Shown here in pieces: positions 8,604 to 14,465 of a stretch of 27,990 nucleotides of DNA; positions within the stretch are counted from its first letter, which is position 1; the number at the start of each line of letters is the position of its first letter. The notes under the pieces are model-generated. The model was not told the origin of the DNA and searched no databases. It saw nothing but the letters and a program-made list of their open reading frames with translations. This DNA comes from CBCXVS01 sp965178525 (GTDB lineage Bacteria > Tectomicrobia > Entotheonellia > Entotheonellales > Entotheonellaceae), in assembly GCA_965178525.1 (NCBI GenBank), contig CBCXVS010000067.1, positions 1 through 27,990 on the forward strand, given 5' to 3'. The position numbers and the translations under genes are program-made.

Positions 8604-8847
8604 GCTCGGCTTCCTCGATCATCTCATCCGCTTCATATTGGAACGGAGAGACCCCGAACTGCCCAAGAGCGGTGATGAATTCACTGCGGGAGATACCCGC
8701 TATCTCAGCCGCTCTTTCCTGTGAGATGCGTCTCATTTCATACCATTTGACAGCCGTCGCGAGGCGAAGCTCTTGAGCGAAATGATGAGGATCTTGCCGT
8801 AGGGACGATAAGGCGCTTTCGGGCATCTCGATGGTGAGCTGAATCAT
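8596..8847 (-). CDS. UPF0175-family antitoxin
   Basis: An 83-residue protein. The N-terminal part (MIQLTIEMPESAL) resembles a DNA-binding ribbon. The family core is YEMRRISQERAAEIAGISRS, followed by EFITALGQFGVSPF and an acidic tail (YEADEMIEEAE). UPF0175 proteins are the usual partners of DUF3368 PIN toxins, neutralise them and probably repress the operon. An AGAGGG Shine-Dalgarno lies about 9 bases before the ATG. It is first in a two-gene operon and overlaps the toxin start by 8 bases. This pair could help retain the element. Confidence 0.87.
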   Translation of the reverse strand: MIQLTIEMPESALSSLRQDPHHFAQELRLATAVKWYEMRRISQERAAEIAGISRSEFITALGQFGVSPFQYEADEMIEEAERA

Positions 8848-9168
8848 GGCTCGTTTCCCTCTGACTTGTTGTCATACCTCAACAAAAGCTCGCCTTAGAT
8901 CGATACCTTGAATCCACCAATGTCTGTTGATGGCAGGGTACCCACCAGCTCGATAGCATAGGCAACAAAAGCTGTAATTGGCGTGGATTTCATCTCGATC
9001 CCCCTACAACCCGTGTGACGTGTCGTTTTCTGGCTGCCAGTATAGCAGCTTCACGCCTAGCGTACGACACGTTCGCGCGCCTGACCACACGCTCTACAAT
9101 CTGCTTCTTCAAATAGCACCAGAAATTCCACCTACGAACGTCAGGGGCCATTTTGGTCACTGACCTTC
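8848..9168. other. Spacer upstream of the UPF0175/DUF3368 operon
   Basis: No supported gene. Short open frames on both strands have no recognisable motif. It must contain the promoter/operator of the toxin-antitoxin pair, but I could not pick a clear -35/-10 or palindrome. Confidence 0.4.
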
Positions 9169-9408
9169 CTATCCGCTCTTCCATCCATCCGCCATGTCCA
9201 AGCATCGGCTAGCGAGTTGCACGAGCGTCGCGTATCCGACGTGATCGGCGCCGGGCTCGGGGGCATCAAACGAGGGTGAACGTCGGGGTATGACGTCCGT
9301 TTCGGGATAGCAAACAGAACAACCAGGACACGTAAAAAAGAGGAGAAATTCCGGGTTTTCCTCGTATCTGGGTGTCGGGTCACCATGCTGGTTATGCCGG
9401 TTGGGCAC
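9169..9408 (-). CDS. Hypothetical protein with a CPGC..C cluster
   Basis: The open frame encodes PRYEENPEFLLFFTCPGCSV, then CYPETDVIPRR and a C-terminal HVGYATLVQLASRCLDMADG. The Cys cluster (CPGCSVC) suggests a half zinc-binding site. The frame stays open upstream of the first ATG (reading RFLANGRRLNRRQPAIGPVP), so the gene may start further up or have lost its start. It lies downstream of the VRR-NUC gene on the same strand, in the place of a small accessory gene of the replication block. Family not recognised. It may be a remnant. Confidence 0.35.
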   Translation of the reverse strand: MPNRHNQHGDPTPRYEENPEFLLFFTCPGCSVCYPETDVIPRRSPSFDAPEPGADHVGYATLVQLASRCLDMADGWKSG

Positions 9409-9513
9409 GGGGCCGATGGCCGGTTGCCGCCGATTGAGGCGACGCCCGTTGGCCAGGAATCGACATGTGCGACGGGGTGGGGCGGCGGCTCCGGGCCGAA
9501 GTCCTCTGTTGGA

Positions 9514-9835
9514 TCAGCCAGCCCCGGCACGGCGTTGTAAACACGTTACAATCCGATCCCAATCACGAGGACGCCACAGATAGGTCTCGGGCACGTCTGC
9601 AACCGCGCTGAGGGCATCCAGCCACAGGGCTTGTTCAGGCGTCACCCGGCCGGTGTCCGTTTTGAGCTCCGCAGAGCACAACCAAGGGGGTTTGAGTAAG
9701 ACCAGGTCCGGGAACCCACGGGCAGACCGCCGTGAATCAAACGGATGGTAACAGCGCCAGCCGGTTAATCGGGCCAGGGTCATGAGGTGCTGCTGAAACG
9801 CCTTTTCGGACTGTAGGGGCTATCTCATTGGTCAT
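9514..9835 (-). pseudogene. VRR-NUC domain nuclease, frameshifted near its start
   Basis: The frame ending at 9514 carries LARLTGWRCYHPFDSRRSAR, GFPDLVLLKPP, then AELKTDTGRVTPEQALWLDA and YLWRPRDWDRIV. This is the whole VRR-NUC fold, with the PD-(D/E)xK-like catalytic elements GFPDLVL and AELK. These virus-type replication-repair nucleases are common in phage and integrated elements next to DUF3987 and primase genes. The natural start is probably the ATG at 9833-9835 (MTNEIA), which overlaps the HTH gene's end by 11 bases. A run of four G (plus strand 9816-9819) puts it out of frame with LQSEKAFQQHL. With three G the reading is continuous. If this is a base-call error the gene is intact; translation from ATG 9783 would lack the N-terminal helix. 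Confidence 0.8.
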
Positions 9836-10070
9836 CTTTCTCCGCGTTGTGGCGTTCCAGCCAGGCATCGAGGTCTTGTTTGAGATAGCGTACGGCCCGC
9901 CCAATTTTGATAAATGGAGGACCAGGGGTACGGCTCTCACGGTCGCCCTCGATGCGAACCTGACGCAGAAATGATTCACTCATCGCGATATAGCGAGCCG
10001 CTTCGACTGTGGTATAGGCGCGTTTAGCGTCGGCATCATGGACACCGATAGGCGTTTGCATCTGAGGCAC
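9825..10070 (-). CDS. AlpA/excisionase-like helix-turn-helix DNA-binding protein
   Basis: An 81-residue protein with one MerR/AlpA-type winged HTH: YTTVEAARYIAMSESFLRQV (helix-turn-helix), then PPFIKIGRAVRYLKQDLDAW and LERHN, the wing and closing helix. Such proteins act as excisionases or as transcription activators of integrase genes in integrated elements. The GTG start at 10070 is supported by AAAGGAGA about 6-8 bases upstream. It lies between the DUF3987 gene and the VRR-NUC gene, all on the minus strand, and overlaps the next gene's start. It appears intact, although its neighbours are broken. Confidence 0.85.
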   Translation of the reverse strand: MPQMQTPIGVHDADAKRAYTTVEAARYIAMSESFLRQVRIEGDRESRTPGPPFIKIGRAVRYLKQDLDAWLERHNAEKDDQ

Positions 10071-10093
10071 AGGTTATCTCCTTTCTGATGCTA

Positions 10094-10619
10094 TCAAGTA
10101 AGTGCGTCAAGTGTTCGGCTGACAGGTGAGACCGCGACGTCCCATACCTCGCGGTACCATATCCCATCGATCTCACAGCCGCCATCGACCCGTTGAAACC
10201 AATCGTGAGCTTCGAGGATCTCGGCGATACGCCGGGCGGTTTTGGCATCTCGAATCCCCCTGAGACCATACTGATAGAGTTGACGAAGGTGGACCTGCTC
10301 ATAACGCTGCGCCCACGTCAGGAGGCGATCCGCCAGCACCAGGACTGATGAAATAACCTGACAGGGGATGGTGGCGGCCATCGATGACCACATTGGCATG
10401 GCCTTGCACGGCCAGGGCCCCCGCCGCCAACACCGACTGGGCGCACAGCGCCGCCGGGGCTTGCACGACCTCGATCAGTTTGGTCGCCATCGGGGCCAAG
10501 ACCGGCCCCAAGGCCGACACCGGATAGGGGCTGGGGGCGGCAATGGTGCGGTGCGGCGGTTGGGGCGCCACCGCGAATGCCGGGGTGGTCATGACGACAT
10601 TAAGGGATAGGTTCGACAT
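10094..10619 (-). pseudogene. DUF3987 protein with large internal deletion
   Basis: The N-terminal piece starts at 10619 (MSNLSLNVV) and carries APSPYPVSALGPVLAPMATK, then APAALCAQSVLAAGALAVQG and HANVVIDGRHHPLS. This is the typical start of DUF3987 proteins, helicase/primase-like ATPases found in plasmids and integrated elements. At about 10352-10360 the reading changes frame to VLADRLLTWAQRYEQ, YQYGLRGIRDAKTARRIAEI and DGGCEIDGIWYREVWDV, the extreme C-terminus of the family. The P-loop and about 300 central residues that should lie between are gone. The start overlaps the end of the toprim/primase gene by 20 bases. It cannot be a functional ATPase. Confidence 0.82.
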
Positions 10620-11488
10620 GAGACCCCTCCATGGTATCGGCCCAATCCGTCCCCGGGGTGTCGGGCATGAGAATTTTGACGGTGCATCGTCTGGCGATGA
10701 GGCGGCAAGCCAGCGTCCGGGCGGCGTCGAGCCCGGCTCCATTGGGGTCGTGGTCGGCGGCGATAACCACTGTCCGCACCCCATCGGGCACTACCAGCGT
10801 TTTTATGCCAGAGGTGCTGATGGCGGCCCAGACGGGCAGACCTGTCAACTGCCCCACGGCCAGCGCCGTTTCAATGCCCTCGGTGACAGCGAGGATATCG
10901 GTGGCGGGGTACAAGCGGATGGCGCTGTCGCGAAGCCCGTCGGGTGTGACCGGTGGCATGAGTTTTTGATTGGGTCCAGGTTGGCTTTCGACCCCTCCAG
11001 GGTTAAATACGTACTAGGCGAGGATGACAGCGCAGAACGGCCGGCAGCCGGCTGAGCGGCCGGAAGGCCAAGCCGCGTTGGTGCAGATAGAGGTCGACGG
11101 GATCACCAGCGGCACTGGGCCGTGAGGCTTGCCAGATGCGTTTGACCGCTAATCCCCTTGACAATCCTTGGCGAGGTGTGGCCTGATGCCGGCGGGCGAG
11201 GCGGTCAGCCGGCCGGCTGACATCCGCCGACTGGCCGTGTAGCGCTCCTTTCCACCCACAGTGCCAGCAATACCACAAACCTGTGTCGGCCTGGACCGAG
11301 AGGCAGGGCTCCTGTGACTTGCGCCTGGATGCGGAACATTGGGGGCAGCGGGTGCGGACGTTGCCAGTCGCGCCTGGGGGCAGCACAATCCCCACCTCAT
11401 GCCAGTCCTGCATGGGAGATGCGGCCAGTGGAGGACGCTGAATGGGGTTGGTCGTGGACAAAGGGGTCCATTGGGTTGGTTGCTGCAC
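10600..11488 (-). pseudogene. Zinc-ribbon/toprim primase, frameshifted and internally deleted
   Basis: The start is GTG 11488, with GGAGG about 9 bases upstream. The N-terminus carries a primase zinc ribbon, CPQCSASRRKSQEPCLSV then GLWYCWHCGWKG. The DUF7146-like linker YLHQRGLAFRPLSRLPAVLR leads to HPRL, where the frame ends in TAA near 11003. One base off, the reading resumes (YVFNPGGVES, KLMPPVTPDG) and enters a toprim domain: AVTEGIETALAVGQLTGLPV with the conserved Glu, and VVIAADHDPNGAG with the DxD motif. A stretch of about 40 residues normally lying between the linker and KLMPPV is missing as well. The protein would have made primers for element replication. It is followed by DUF3987 with a 20-base overlap. 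Confidence 0.82.
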
Positions 11489-11517
11489 GATATTGGCCTC
11501 CAGTCAGGAACCAGCAT

Positions 11518-11540
11518 CTGGGGCTTATGCCAAGCCCCAG
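11518..11540. other. Perfect hairpin just upstream of the primase gene
   Basis: CTGGGGCTT and AAGCCCCAG form a perfect 9-bp inverted repeat around the 5-base loop ATGCC. It lies 30 bases upstream of the primase GTG. There is no T-run on either side, so it is not a normal terminator. It could be an operator, an origin-type hairpin or a translational control element. Confidence 0.6.
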
Positions 11541-11622
11541 CCTCGGCTACACGCGGGCATCTCAGAGGGCAGTCGCGCTGCCTGCGGGGGCTGACGTGCA
11601 GCCTGAAGGGACGGTCAAGCCG

Positions 11623-11766
11623 TCATGAGCGGACTGAACGGGAAGGGGAAAGGGGAATCACTGCCATATGATGCTGGCCGTGACGCCGGTCCATAATGAC
11701 AATGCGATTGGGATACCGCATCGCCATCACTTCCGCGCCACAGCAATCGCACCACACTAATACCAT
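11623..11766 (-). CDS. Small CxxC protein, hypothetical
   Basis: A 47-residue frame from ATG 11766 begins MVLVWCDCCGAEVMAMRYPN and continues RIVIMDRRHGQHHMAVIPL. The C-x-x-C at the start plus the later His residues suggest a tiny metal-binding protein of the kind found near primase genes in phage-like elements. The open frame extends 63 codons further upstream to 11955, but that part has no recognisable character, and a good Shine-Dalgarno is absent for either start. Family not recognised; it may be a remnant. Confidence 0.4.
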   Translation of the reverse strand: MVLVWCDCCGAEVMAMRYPNRIVIMDRRHGQHHMAVIPLSPSRSVRS

Positions 11767-11985
11767 GATCCGATGTGTGTAGGGTCTGCGTCTCCGCTGT
11801 GGGAGGCAGGTGGGCGGTTCCGCGCTCGATGCGCGACTATCCCTGAACCTCAAGATGGGTAGCCACAAGCTTGGCAGGACTGTCTCTGGGTAACGCAGGT
11901 TCTCGACCTCCCGGACGATGTCAGGGGGTCGGGTCGTCATCGTGACATTTTTCAAACGCCCCCTGAGACGCTCCGGTTCCTTCCC

Positions 11986-12165
11986 TCAGATGTAACGCAC
12001 TTGATTCCGGATTTCCTCAGCTGTCATATGATTGAGAAGACGCAGCAGACGTCGTGCCATCTCTTGAGGCGGAGACGTACGGCCAGAATGATGCCGTAAT
12101 GGGTGTGCCTGCCGCAAAGTAGGCCTGATTCAGAGCTTCGAAATCGTACGATTATGGGGGAGTCG
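11986..12165 (-). pseudogene. Remnant of a DUF5615 PIN-like toxin gene
   Basis: Minus-strand frames read SYDFEALNQAYFAAGT, then HHYGIILAVRLRLK one frame over, then EMARRLLRLLNHMTAEEIRN and QVRYI before the TGA at 11986-11988. This matches the second half of DUF5615 PIN-like proteins ('TfD.dfl.L...w...g..H.GIi......p..el.rrLl.ll...s.eEmrn.v.yl'). Two frameshifts and an upstream stop break it, and the N-terminal third with the first catalytic residues is not readable. It lies about 100 bases from the tRNA-Val end of the element. The stretch between it and the small CxxC gene (11767-11985) shows no other recognisable gene. Confidence 0.68.
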
Positions 12166-12257
12166 AAGGCAATGGCTGTTCACGGTGTAGACGGGCGTCG
12201 TCAAATTGGACTTATAACAGACTTACGAGAGACTTAGTGGGTGATCAGAAAACTCAG

Positions 12258-12330
12258 AATTGCGCTAAATCATCGAAAGAAGGGATGGGCGATACTGGGT
12301 TTGAACCAGTGACCCCTGCCGTGTGAAGGC
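12258..12330 (-). repeat. Right attachment-site repeat (attR), inside and downstream of intact tRNA-Val
   Basis: Identical to 2084-2156 over all 73 bases. It covers the 3' part of the intact tRNA-Val (12286-12330) and 28 bases after its 3' end (12258-12285). Here the tRNA continues past the repeat to a complete 5' half, which marks this as the side where the gene was restored on integration. Confidence 0.88.
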
Positions 12331-12357
12331 AGTGCTCTCCCGCTGAGCTAATCGCCC
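12286..12357 (-). tRNA. tRNA-Val, anticodon CAC
   Basis: The minus strand folds into a full cloverleaf: acceptor GGGCGAT pairs with ATCGCCC, D arm TAGCTCAGC..GGGAGAGC, anticodon arm CTGCC-TTCACAC-GGCAG with CAC at positions 34-36, and T arm ACTGG-TTCAAAC-CCAGT. Discriminator A; CCA is not encoded. It reads GUG valine codons. It is second in a tRNA-Ala/tRNA-Val unit, and its 3' half doubles as an integration site. Confidence 0.96.
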
Positions 12358-12388
12358 ATATTTGAAATCGCAGCACCTGGGGCTAAAG

Positions 12389-12461
12389 TGGACGGTAGGA
12401 GATTCGAACTCCCGACCTCTGCCTTGCGAAGGCAGCGCTCTCCCAACTGAGCTAACCGCCC
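12389..12461 (-). tRNA. tRNA-Ala, anticodon CGC
   Basis: The minus strand forms a cloverleaf: acceptor GGGCGGT with ACCGTCC, giving the G3-U70 wobble pair that is the alanine identity element; anticodon arm CTGCC-TTCGCAA-GGCAG with CGC at 34-36; T-loop TTCGAAT. Discriminator A. It reads GCG codons. Transcribed first, 31 bases upstream of tRNA-Val. Confidence 0.96.
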
Positions 12462-12541
12462 AGCATATGGCGCTTCCAGGCCCATTCCACGGATCATGCA
12501 ACCTCATATAAGAAACAGGAAACATCACACGTGGGGACACA

Positions 12542-12570
12542 AGTATACTGTCATTAGGAGCAGATGTCAA
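12542..12570 (-). promoter_or_regulatory. Sigma-70 type promoter of the tRNA-Ala/tRNA-Val unit
   Basis: On the minus strand TTGACA (12565-12570) and TATACT (12542-12547) are separated by exactly 17 bases: a consensus -35 and a 5/6 -10. The -10 lies about 80 bases upstream of tRNA-Ala. It is the best promoter in the window. Confidence 0.85.
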
Positions 12571-12593
12571 GCGTCGGACATCGCGATCAAGGT

Positions 12594-13418
12594 TTAGAGG
12601 AAGACGACGTTCCCGGCGATCAGACGCTCATGGGAGCCATCGGCCAGACGTACGCGCAACGCACCGTCCTCATCAAGGCCGACGACCGTCGCGTCGTGGG
12701 TGGCATCGTCGTGGGTAAAGTGGACTTGGCGTCCGAGGATCGGACCATAGTGCAGCCAGCGTTTTAGAATAGGCGCGATCCCGATCTGTTGAAAGGTCTG
12801 ATAGTAGTGCTCGAGTTGGTGCAGGAGAGCCGCAATGATCGACGGGCGATCGAAAGCGCGACCGGCCGCCAGGGCGAGTGACGTCACCAGCGAGTGTAAC
12901 GCCGGCGGCAACTGTTTCAACGTCGTATTCACATTGATGCCGATACCGACGATAACGACGGTCGGCTGTGCCGGATGGACAACGAGTTCGGTGAGAATCC
13001 CGGCGATCTTTTTGCCATGAACTTCAACATCATTCGGCCATTTCAGGCGTACAGGAAGGGCCGTGGCCGCGCTCAGAGCCTCGGCTGCGGCCACGGCGGC
13101 GAGCAGGGTGAGTGGCGGCAGCCGACTCACCTCCACGATGGGGCGGAGGAGGAGCGAGAGATAGATGCCGACACCCGGAGGCGAAACAAAGCCACGCCCC
13201 TGCCGGCCTCGGCCACGGAGCTGCTCCTCGGCGAGCACGACGGTCCCTTCGGGCGCGCCTTGCAGCGCGAGTGTCTTGACCTCATCGTTGGTTGAGCCGG
13301 TTTGTGGCAGAATGTGCAGCGTACGGCCAAAAGTTGCCGTTGTTAGCAACGGTTGTACGATGGTGTGGTCAAGCCTGTCGATGTGCATGGCAAATGGCTC
13401 CGAGGCTGGCGGCGGCAC
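12594..13418 (-). CDS. birA: Biotin--[acetyl-CoA carboxylase] ligase (biotin-protein ligase, no HTH domain)
   Basis: Attaches biotin, via biotinyl-5'-AMP, to the biotin carrier domain of acetyl-CoA carboxylase and related enzymes in the cytoplasm. Motifs in order (counted from the GTG at 13418): QTGSTND at 39-45, GRGRQGRG at 69-76 (adenylate-binding loop), KWPNDV at 126-131, KIAGIL at 137-142 with the catalytic Lys, GIGINVN at 158-164, then an SH3-like C-terminal domain (GLDEDGALRVRLADG). At 274 residues it lacks the N-terminal winged helix of E. coli BirA, so it should be a catalytic enzyme and not a repressor. An internal ATG (MHIDRLDH, 13388) is an equally plausible start with a weak GGAG upstream. 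It ends 24 bases from the tRNA promoter. Confidence 0.92.
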   Translation of the reverse strand: MPPPASEPFAMHIDRLDHTIVQPLLTTATFGRTLHILPQTGSTNDEVKTLALQGAPEGTVVLAEEQLRGRGRQGRGFVSPPGVGIYLSLLLRPIVEVSRLPPLTLLAAVAAAEALSAATALPVRLKWPNDVEVHGKKIAGILTELVVHPAQPTVVIVGIGINVNTTLKQLPPALHSLVTSLALAAGRAFDRPSIIAALLHQLEHYYQTFQQIGIAPILKRWLHYGPILGRQVHFTHDDATHDATVVGLDEDGALRVRLADGSHERLIAGNVVFL

Positions 13419-13458
13419 GCGGCCTCGCTCGAACCGGGCAGGTAGCGCTTACAAAGAC

Positions 13459-14235
13459 TTAGTCAGGGTGAGAAGCGGCGCCAGGAGCCGGTGCATCGCC
13501 CTGACTTTCTTGCGCCACCGCGTGCTTCAGTTTTTCGATTTCTTGCTGCAAAAGGGCTTCGAGCAATTCTGGCATTTTGGCGCTGACCAGTGTACGGACC
13601 TCTTCCACAAGATGCGGTGTGAGCGCATCGAGAAGTGTCGCTAGGTGCGACTGGATCGTTTCCTGCACAATGTGTGCGAGATTGGCACTTAACGTCTGAT
13701 ACCCTGGCGGTATGTTGGCTGGCTCGATAGCGGCAGCCGATGATGGCGCCGCGGGCTCATCAGGGCGTGCGTCGGCGGTCGGCGCGAGCCCCAAGGCGTC
13801 GTCAGCCGCGCGCTCCGGGCTGAACACGTCTGCGGGCCGCACATCGGCGCCAGGAGACGTAGACGTGCGGCTAATGAGTTGTTGCCCCAAGGCAAGGAGC
13901 GTATAAGAATCAAACGGTTTTGCCAGATAACCGGTGACCCCCACGCGCTGGCCGTGGGTATCGTCGTACGAGGTAAAACGGCTAGTCAGGAGCAAGACCG
14001 GGACGTGTTCAAACCCCGCTGTATCCCGAATCGCCTGGCAGAGTTGGAAACCATCCATCTCCGGCATGGACGCATCGGCCAAGACAATATCGGGTGACAC
14101 ACTGGTCAGCTGGTCCAGACCGGCCTGCGCCTCGTTTGCGACGACGACCTGAAAACCCGCCGCGGTGAATGTCGTTTCAACGACTTTCTGGATGGTGAAG
14201 CTATCTTCAACCAACAGCAGTGTTTTTGATATCAT
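13459..14235 (-). CDS. Response regulator with N-terminal receiver and C-terminal helical region
   Basis: 258 residues from ATG 14235. Residues 1-120 are a CheY-like receiver: acidic pair E10/D11 (LLLVEDS), phosphoacceptor D54 (DIVLADASMPEMDGF), T84 (LLLTSRF) and K106 (YLAKPFD). There is no known DNA-binding output domain. After a linker rich in Ala and Pro (about 125-185) comes a predicted amphipathic helical region (QTLSANLAHIVQETIQSHLA, then LLDALTPHLVEEVRTLVSAK, MPELLEALLQQEIEKLK) and a short Pro/Ala-rich tail. Such C-terminal helices may give coiled-coil or polar-localisation partners, as in motility regulators. The frame extends upstream to a TTG at 14256. The cognate kinase is not in the window. 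The gene is divergent from the LptF/LptG gene. Confidence 0.85.
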   Translation of the reverse strand: MISKTLLLVEDSFTIQKVVETTFTAAGFQVVVANEAQAGLDQLTSVSPDIVLADASMPEMDGFQLCQAIRDTAGFEHVPVLLLTSRFTSYDDTHGQRVGVTGYLAKPFDSYTLLALGQQLISRTSTSPGADVRPADVFSPERAADDALGLAPTADARPDEPAAPSSAAAIEPANIPPGYQTLSANLAHIVQETIQSHLATLLDALTPHLVEEVRTLVSAKMPELLEALLQQEIEKLKHAVAQESQGDAPAPGAASHPD

Positions 14236-14465
14236 CCTTACGAGGTCCTCATACAATGGGAGGGCAGTGTCGGATTCCGACGGATGGGGTGCAGCGTGCC
14301 GGCCGCCCTGTCCGCATCGGGGGGGCGTATGGTGGTCATGATTGTAATATAAAAGGCCTGATGAGACAATATGGGGCCCGCCGGTGGCGGCGCGGCGATA
14401 GGGATGTGCGCCTGCAGCGTTGGCAGGTCATTCGCTTCTCATGGTTGAGATCATATCCTGTGCGT

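Larger units (their letters stand above)
2084..12330. mobile_element. Probable integrated element in tRNA-Val, about 10.2 kb, apparently decaying
   Basis: The element is bounded by the 73-bp direct repeat. The intact tRNA-Val is at the right edge and its 3' end points inward, while the displaced 3' fragment is at the left with its flank pointing outward; this is the geometry of site-specific insertion into the 3' half of a tRNA gene. The repeat-to-repeat unit is 10174 bp. Content fits a mobile or satellite-like element: AlpA/Xis-like HTH, VRR-NUC nuclease, DUF3987 protein, zinc-ribbon/toprim primase, PIN-type toxins, IS relics and a Tc-toxin-like cargo gene. No integrase or structural phage gene is recognisable, and most large genes are broken, so it is probably immobile unless helped in trans. 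Confidence 0.8.

Noticed and set aside
9141..9530. 129-codon minus frame overlapping the hypothetical CPGC protein
   Set aside because: Pro/Ser/Arg-rich out-of-frame composition; the alternative frame with CPGCSVC is more protein-like.
10299..10784. 161-codon minus frame read from 10784
   Set aside because: Its first 55 codons are an out-of-frame reading of the primase toprim region; only the part from 10619 on is the DUF3987 N-terminus.
10368..11055. Plus-strand frames of 80-170 codons opposite the primase and DUF3987 genes
   Set aside because: Gly/Arg/His-rich shadows of GC-rich genes on the other strand.
2084..12330. Search for a tyrosine or serine integrase in the element
   Set aside because: I found no R..H.R..Y pattern or recombinase-like stretch, even as remnants, in any frame I could read; absence is reported, not proof.
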